From NCBI GenBank assembly GCA_026874595.1, contig CM049319.1, forward strand, positions 17,837,101-17,901,100: DNA of 64,000 nt, read 5' to 3'. The translations under genes were made by a program, and so were the position numbers. The DNA comes from Sipunculus nudus (lineage: Eukaryota > Annelida > Sipuncula > Golfingiida > Sipunculidae). The first letter of the stretch is position 1. Every line of letters begins with the position of its first letter. Positions 57,963 through 64,000 of the stretch are shown here, piece by piece. The notes under the pieces were generated by a model. That model did not search any database, was not told the origin of the DNA, and worked only from the letters and a program-made list of their open reading frames with translations.

Positions 57963-58902
57963 CAGTGAAACTCCTACTTGCTGACAACTCAGTAAGGCGG
58001 ACAACTCACTATTGCGGAAACTAAATCTCAGGCCCTTCAATTTTTCCTCTATATTATGTTTTATGTAAACTCAGTAAAGCAGACAACTCACTATCCTGGA
58101 CAACTGAAAAACTTTCCCATCCCTCCAGCATATCCAGTACATATTATGACCCTCTAAAGCAGACAGACCTTGCGAGTTCTAGTTTTGTTCATATATTTTC
58201 TAGGATATGGCGCTCCAAGGTCTTGACCTTGTATGACCTGTTTTGGTCAAACCGACAGCCTGGGGACAAGCGTAATTTGGTGAACCATTGGAATGTTATG
58301 TGTTAATATACAGTATCAAAATTGTTGTTAATTTCTATAAATGTGTAGATAACATAATCATTATTAAATTGAGATTGGCAGGTCAATAAGGAAAACACAA
58401 GCTTTCAAACCATCAAAGACTGCTGTTCGTGCTTTGTGATCGGCGTCCAGCCCAGAGAGTCGTTATTATAGTTTGTGACAGTTTGCACTTTGTTTTGGTG
58501 AATGCATGGTGGAGACTATACTTTAATAAATAATCATGCTGTCCAGATGCTGTCAATAATTAATCTTCATGAACTGCCGCTTGCTTAGAAGATGAAGCAT
58601 GGCACGTCGAAGGGAAACTGCCAAGTTTGCAGTAGTTTGCGAGGCCTTAATGATGTTTGTCTTTCTTTTTTTTTATTATTATATTTTTTAAATTGCAAGT
58701 GCATATTTAAGCTATTTTGAAAATGATTTCAAACTTATGTAGCCTATTTCAAATAAGACGTACATTTAATGAAAAAATAGGATTTCAGAAACATTCAATG
58801 ACCAATTGACGCAATATGCCAAACTCCTCTAAACAGGACAACTCACCAATACGGACAAAATTCTCCAGTCTCTTGACTGTCTGGCTTAGGGGAGTTTCAC
58901 TA
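57963..58902. mobile_element. pogo/Tigger-like non-autonomous element (940 bp)
   Basis: The left end is CAGTGAAACTCCTACTTGCT and the right, reversed, is TAGTGAAACTCCCCTAAGCC, with TA on both flanks (57961-57962, 58903-58904). Sub-terminal GCGGACAACTCACTATTGCG recurs as GGACAACTCAC nearer the centre and, on the right side, at 58839. No transposase frame. Confidence 0.75.
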
Positions 58903-58909
58903 TATTTGA

Positions 58910-59165
58910 AAAGTGTGCAGCGTGTTTACATTTTTTTCTGACCATGCCCAAATCCTGACTGGCAAAATGATACCACCATGAGTTGTTTCAAGAAACTGGG
59001 ATAAATAAGGCTGTTGGGGTTCGAAAAGGGTTAGGGAATGTGACACGAAATAAACATAAGGTCTGCGTCCCTGTATATATCTGAAGAGAGTTTGGTGGCA
59101 AGGGGACATGTATTGGCAAAGTGTATGGTGGATTGGCACTATTTTGGACAATGCCAAAATCCTAT
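58910..59165 (-). repeat. Dispersed repeat family E, inverted relative
   Basis: On the minus strand it encodes YLSQFLETTHGG and FVSHSLTLFEPQQ, resembling translated phrases of 9467-9731. The AGGGTTAGGGAATGTGACAC phrase also occurs as AGGGTTGGGGAATGTGACAC near 57870. Confidence 0.45.
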
Positions 59166-59169
59166 TTAA

Positions 59170-59885
59170 AACAATCAAATTTGTGGAATTAATGTTCCCT
59201 GCTTTGAGATCTTGTTGTCACAGACAGACAGACAGACAGACAGAAGATAGACACTCCAAAACAAATCCCAACCAGGGTGAGCATGAGAGCAATCACTGAC
59301 CAAAATTTGAATGAAATAGGATAATATATAGGAAAGTTATCCCATGGAATTGAAAACCTGACAGACAGACAAAGTGACAGACAGACAGACAGAGAGAAGC
59401 CAGACACTCCAAAACCAATCCAAACCAAGGTAAGCATGAGAGCAATCACTGACTCAATTTGAATGAAATCAGATAATATTTAGGAAAGTTATTGCATGGA
59501 AACGAAAATCTGACAGACAGACAGAGAAAGTGACAAACAGACAGAGAGAAGCCAGACACTAAAAAAACAATCCCAACCAAGGTATGCATGAGAGCAATCA
59601 CTGACCAAAATTTGAATGAAATCAGATAATTATTTTTTATTTAAGAAAGTAATGGCACACAAAAAACCTGACAGACAGACAGACAGAAGCCAGACACTCC
59701 AAAACCAATCCCAAGCAAGGTATGCATAAGAGCAATCACTGATCCAAATTTGAATGAAATCGGATTATATTTAGGAATGTAATTGCATGGAAACGAAAAC
59801 TTTACGGATGGACAGACAAAGTGACAGACAGACAGACAGAAGCCAGACACTCCAAAACCAATTCGAACCAAGGTAAGCATGAGAG
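59170..59885. repeat. Tandem array, about 150-bp unit (family F expansion, left part)
   Basis: AGACACTCCAAAACCAATCC-type openings at 59246, 59403, 59556, 59693 and 59847. Each unit runs through GAGCAATCACTGA, TTTGAATGAAAT(C/A)GGATAAT, a CATGGAA(A)CGAAAA phrase and a GACAGACA run. The unit equals the last 150 bp of the family F repeats at 23.9 and 50.2 kb. The array is interrupted by the hAT element and resumes at 62518. Confidence 0.88.
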
Positions 59886-60169
59886 CAGGGTTGGCAGTTT
59901 TAATCACAGCTGGTTTAATCCACTGGATAAATCTGGATTAATCCGGATCGGATAAAACAGGTTTTATCCAGTTTTATCCAAAGTTTGGGTGAATACTGTC
60001 TGTGAAGTAGAAATTTTTTATTAAGTTTAGCTTTCCACTGTACAACTAGACATTTCTTGGCACCGCAGGTGCCAGAGTATCCCCAGACATAGTACGCCCC
60101 CCCCCCTTTAAGAATAGGCCCACATTTTTAGCAGCATATACTGACACTTGGCAAGCAATTATTGTTTCT

Positions 60170-60975
60170 TCCATCTATCAATCCACAATCTTTTTGAAGA
60201 TGTTGGTCCTGTGACCTTGACCTTTTGGCACATCACAAGGCTATCCAAGAAATTGACAGGCATCTTCCTCTATTGGCAGGGGAACTGTATGTGCAAGATG
60301 AAATGTCTGAGATGAAATGTTTGGCTGAAAATGCATCCACAATCTTTTTAAAGATGTGTCCTGTGACCTTGACCTTTAACCTCATGACCCCAAAATCAAT
60401 TCCGGTTGCGCTTTTCCAATGGGTCATTTACAAGTCAAGTTTGAAATCCATACATCAATTAAAGCAGGAATTATCATCCAGAAACTAATTTTTGGACAGA
60501 TGGCTCCTGTGACCTTCATCTTTGACCTTGTGACCTCAAAATTGATAGGGGTCTTCCTCTATTGGCAGATGAACTATATGTGCAAGATGAAAGGTCTGAG
60601 ATGAAATGTTTGGCTGAAAATGCATCCACAATCTTTTTAAAGATGTGTCCTATGACCTTGACCTTTGACCTCATGACCCCAAAATAAATTGGAGTCTTGC
60701 TTTTTCAATGGGACATACATAAGTCAAGTTTGAAATCAATACATCAATAAAAGCAGGAATTATCATCCAGAAACTAATTTTTTGACAGATAGCTCCTGTG
60801 GCCTTGACCTTTGACCTTGTGACACCAAAATTGATATGGATCATCCACTATTTGCAAGTGAGCTGTATATTCAAGATGGAAGACCTGGGGTGAAAGTTTG
60901 GCTTAAGATGCATCCACAGTATCTTTTAAGATGCGAGTCCAGTGACCTTGACCTTTGACCTCATGACCCTAGAAC
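60170..60975. repeat. About 290-bp tandem units rich in TGACCT half-sites
   Basis: GCATCCACAATCTTTTTAAA (or close variants) occurs at about 60180, 60333, 60621 and 60910. Each is followed within 40 bases by CTGTGACCTTGACCTTT and GACCTCATGACCCC. TGACCTTTGACCT, a direct repeat with one-base spacing, is exact at 60659-60671, 60805-60817 and 60949-60961. The segment lies inside the hAT element. Confidence 0.8.
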
Positions 60976-61793
60976 CTATAGGGTTCTTACTTTAGTGGTG
61001 GGCCATACATAAGTCACATTTGAAATCCATATGGCTATCAACACTGGAGATATCATAAGAGGTGTGTGATTTTCACCAAATATGGACACATTAGAGGGTC
61101 AACTCAAGGCCACTCTCATGGTTAAGGTCATGACCCAAATGTAAATAGACCTCATCCAATAACCCATCTCTCTACATATGCATAATATAAAAGAAATCTG
61201 TCCATTAGTTTTTGACTTATAATGCTTTAAGTACTGTCAAGTGGCAATTATGGGGGTATTAAAAGGCGTAAAAACAAGAAAAGGATAATAGGTGGCGCCA
61301 CCAGTTTCCGGTATATCACAAGGCTATCCAAGATCTTCAGTCACCTTGATATTTGGACCAGTCTCTGCAAGCTTACTTGAGATATTTAAGAATTTGTGCT
61401 ATTTTCAGCAAAAATTGACCTATTCAAGGTTTTTCTGTGGCGGCGGCAGCGGCAGGACTGTCGTGAAACCATAGTATCCCGACTTTGTCTGGGGATACAA
61501 TAATAATTTGGAAACTTCAAATTATTTCTCTTCTGTAGATCATGGTGTGACTTATTAAAACATTATCACCTATTTTGTACATTACACTATAATATATAGT
61601 CTTTAAAAAAGCTCAACAACTACAGTTCATACATGTTTAGTTAAACAATCAGTGGCACCATAGAATATCATATATTCACAGATAAACATATATTCTTATA
61701 TATCTGAGAGATATGTACATGATCCAGTCAAATACTGGTATTGCATTTAAATGAATTCAGATATACAGTGATATCAGCTGCCCATAAGTGTGC

Positions 61794-61811
61794 GGGGGGG
61801 GGGGGGGGGGG
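61794..61811. repeat. (G)18 homopolymer run
   Basis: Eighteen consecutive G residues inside the hAT element. Confidence 0.95.
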
Positions 61812-62517
61812 TGACCTCTCAGACTGAAATGATTAAGTGCTTGAAAAGCTCTCTTGCCTAAGTTGGTTTCTCTGAATGTGGGGTAGTAAGGTGATTGTCT
61901 TTTGACACTGGTAATTTAAGGCATGTTTACACAAGCAGCAACAGTGGGCAACCATTTGACAATCAGCCAGTTATGACAGCCTGAGAAGAGGAACCTCCAT
62001 TGGCTCAAAGTCATTCAGGCATCTTCCTTCATGAGACTCTATAAGTTGTTGACAACTGGGCTGCAAAAGTCACCCTGTAAGCCTGTCTTGTGACTATTAG
62101 TAAATACTTGATGACTGAGGATGATGCTATAAAGATGAAACATCCTGTTTGGGAACTGACTACTTGCAAGAAGAGTTACATAGAAGCAAATGGACTGCTC
62201 CCCATTCTGGTGTGTGTCGAGCTTAAGCTACAGTGGCTGCTGAGTGCTGACAACAGTGAAACATGAACCTGGAGAAAATTGCCAATTGGATATGAAACTA
62301 AAATTTTGTTAATATATTAATAAACCTTTTGAACTTATTTATTCATATAAGAATTTATGTTAATTTAATTAAACTTTACAAAGTTATTCTTAGTTTGTTC
62401 CAGTATAATCCTGTATTAACCAGATAAAACTGGATTAAACCAGATAAAAACCAGTTTTATCCATTGTCCTGAATTAAGCAAGTTTTATCCGGATAAAAAC
62501 CCAACACAGCATGAAAG

Positions 62518-62815
62518 CAATCACTGACCAAAATTTGAATGAAACTGGATAATATTTAGGAAAGTTATCACATGGAAATGAAAACCTGACAGACGGACAG
62601 ACAAAGTGACAGACAGACAGGCAGACAGAAGCCAGACACTCCAAAAACAATCCCAAGCAAGGTATGCATGACAGCAATCACTGACCCAAATTTGGATAAA
62701 ATCGGATAATATTTAGGAAAGTTATTGCACAGAAACGGACGGACAGAGAGACAGACGGACAGACAGACAGACCCAAATCAATGTCCCCTGCATCCGCAGA
62801 GCGGGGGACAATTAT
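62518..62815. repeat. Tandem array of 150-bp units, right part
   Basis: Continuation of the array split by the hAT element: GCAATCACTGACC follows the target duplication at once. It closes with GACGGACAGACAGACAGACC, then CAATGTCCCCTGC and AGCGGGGGACAAT, the family F right end. Confidence 0.85.
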
Positions 62816-63229
62816 AGTAGGGCATGTTCGAGATTTTTAAAAGGCATTAGGATTTTCTTAATGGCCTTCTTTTTACACTCTTTTAAGCCATATGATCTTC
62901 CCTGATTTCCATTTTCATCAAATCATTACAAAGGTATGGAAGCTTTGTTGACAGGTTAAAGACTGAGCACTATACTCAAAATTAGCTAAAATCAAACAAT
63001 TGCAATGTATACACTTAAATGTTAAAGACTGTAGTGTTTTAAGTACACTATACACATGTATATAATAAAAAAAACATGAATGAAGCATTAAAATAAAAGA
63101 ATTTAAAATTTCAAATGCATATATCATGATTTCATATTTTTTTAAGGGAGTCTGGTCATTTTCCTGTCATTGTTGAGTAGTGAAATGCAGTATGTTTATC
63201 TTAAACTTATGAACAACTATGCGTCTTTG

Positions 63230-63256
<27 letters not shown>
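63230..63256. repeat. Short (AT)n tract
   Basis: Twenty-seven bases of AT dinucleotide. Confidence 0.9.
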
Positions 63257-63260
<4 letters not shown>

Positions 63261-63305
63261 TTCCTATTCCTTTTTCCTGAACAAATGTCCCACAGCTCAC
63301 AATGC

Positions 63306-63805
63306 TTAAAGGGGCCCAATCACCTATAAAGCATGTTGAATTGACACCAAAAAATACCTTCTTCCCTTAGAGATAAATTTGTACCTGCCAAAATATCACT
63401 TTGATACTGTTTGCTTACTCCTGAAAAAGAGTGTTAAAAACAATGGACTGGGTGCAATATCAGGAGTCAACATAAACATTGCGTGTATGGACCGGTCACA
63501 ACGCGTGTCAATCATGAAATGACCTGACTTTGCCCAAAAATGTAATACATGTTCCTGCTGGCTGAAACATTGTGTTTTTCTGCTCACAATCAGACCTCCG
63601 GTCATGCAGCCTTGTTATGGTGAACAGACACACATGGACTGTGTTTACCAACACACAGAGTCGTAACAAGGTCTTAAACAGCGGTGTAAGAGGTACTGAG
63701 ACTGTATGCTGGGATGGTTTTGCTGAGAAAAGGTTGTATAAAGCAAAACTGAACTGATAGTGTGAAAGGATAAGCATAATATTGCTCCAGATTATGTCCC
63801 TTTAA
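63306..63805. repeat. Possible MITE with TTAAAGGG ends
   Basis: It opens with TTAAAGGGGCCCAATCACCT and closes with ATTATGTCCCTTTAA. The left end equals that of family C, but the interior differs and the right end is only partly similar. Short frames inside look like noise. Confidence 0.45.
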
Positions 63806-64000
63806 GCTGAAGGGTATAAAATCCAACATAAAAGGCTAGATGCCAGTGCAACCAATTCACTGTGCTGTACTTGCCTGACCTCGCTTCACGAGTGATTTGT
63901 CCAGCCAGGACTACCTTGGAGCCAATGTTGTTACATTTTTACACTGAGAGCAAGCCAGACTGCCATCCTGCTTGAATATGCCCACGTGCTGACCAAAGTG

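Larger units (their letters stand above)
59886..62509. mobile_element. hAT-type non-autonomous transposon (2.6 kb)
   Basis: It sits inside one unit of the 150-bp array. The flanks CATGAGAG (59878-59885) and CATGAAAG (62510-62517) make an 8-bp target duplication with one mismatch. The left end is CAGGGTTGGCAGTTTTAATC and the right, reversed, is CTGTGTTGGGTTTTTATCC. Sub-terminal TGGTTTAATCCA / GGTTTTATCC phrases fill both ends (59905-59985 and 62400-62500). No transposase is evident; the interior is tandem repeats. Confidence 0.8.

Noticed and set aside
59189-59907. Minus-strand frames rich in CLSVCLSVCLS
   Set aside because: Translation of GACAGACAGACA runs in the tandem array.
63928-64000. 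Short minus-strand open frame at the right edge (IFKQDGSLACSQCKNV...) ending at a possible donor CCAAG/GTAGTC
   Set aside because: Only about 25 codons are visible, the donor is weak and no family was recognised. It does not match the expected first RING exon of RNF185. It could be an exon of a gene beyond the window.

Overview
The window is animal nuclear DNA: AT-rich, gene-sparse, with genes split by phase-consistent GT-AG introns, long introns full of transposon debris, many (AT)n tracts, and several families of non-autonomous DNA transposons. An intronless, divergent TALE-class homeobox gene, plus many dispersed repeats ending in GACAGACAGACGGACA-type tails, points to a spiralian (lophotrochozoan) invertebrate, most likely a marine mollusc. 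That assignment is an inference from gene and repeat character, not from a database match.

Layout. (1) 1-1.84 kb: 3' part of a plus-strand gene for a leucine-rich-repeat plus Ig-domain single-pass membrane receptor with a tyrosine-rich tail; its start lies left of the window. (2) 1.84-14.1 kb: intergenic, with dispersed repeats and MITEs and no supported gene. (3) 14.1-43.0 kb: one 29-kb minus-strand gene of 15 coding exons for a CECR2-like chromatin-remodelling bromodomain protein (DDT-like region, WHIM-like motif, AT-hook, charged coiled coil, bromodomain, long Gln-rich tail). Its introns hold pogo/Tigger-type elements with TA target duplications, a 4.7-kb non-autonomous LTR retrotransposon that kept gag and protease but has no reverse transcriptase or integrase, and a 3.8-kb composite repeat. 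(4) 43.0-46.1 kb: intergenic, microsatellites. (5) 46.1-47.1 kb: an intronless TALE-like homeobox gene (minus) with its own TATA box and a serine at the normally invariant Asn51 of the homeodomain. (6) 47.4-52.1 kb: a hAT-like MITE, a long (AT)n tract and a dispersed repeat. (7) 52.2-57.2 kb: the last four coding exons of an RNF185/RNF5-type ER-membrane ubiquitin ligase (minus); the 5' exons are outside the window. (8) 57.2-64.0 kb: a pogo-like element, a tandem array of about 150-bp units split by a 2.6-kb hAT element, and a further MITE.

The genes have unrelated roles (cell-surface recognition, chromatin remodelling, transcription control, ER-associated degradation), and nothing suggests a shared pathway. 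The points most worth a second look are the Ser51 homeodomain, the expanded 23-residue repeats and a possible extra mini-exon in the CECR2-like gene, a duplicated 3' splice site in the same gene, the gag-protease-only LTR element, the (AT)n tract just upstream of the RING exon, and the hAT element carrying arrays of nuclear-receptor-type DR1 half-sites. Exon limits were set by hand from splice consensus, reading phase and recalled family sequences. No alignment, expression or database evidence was available.
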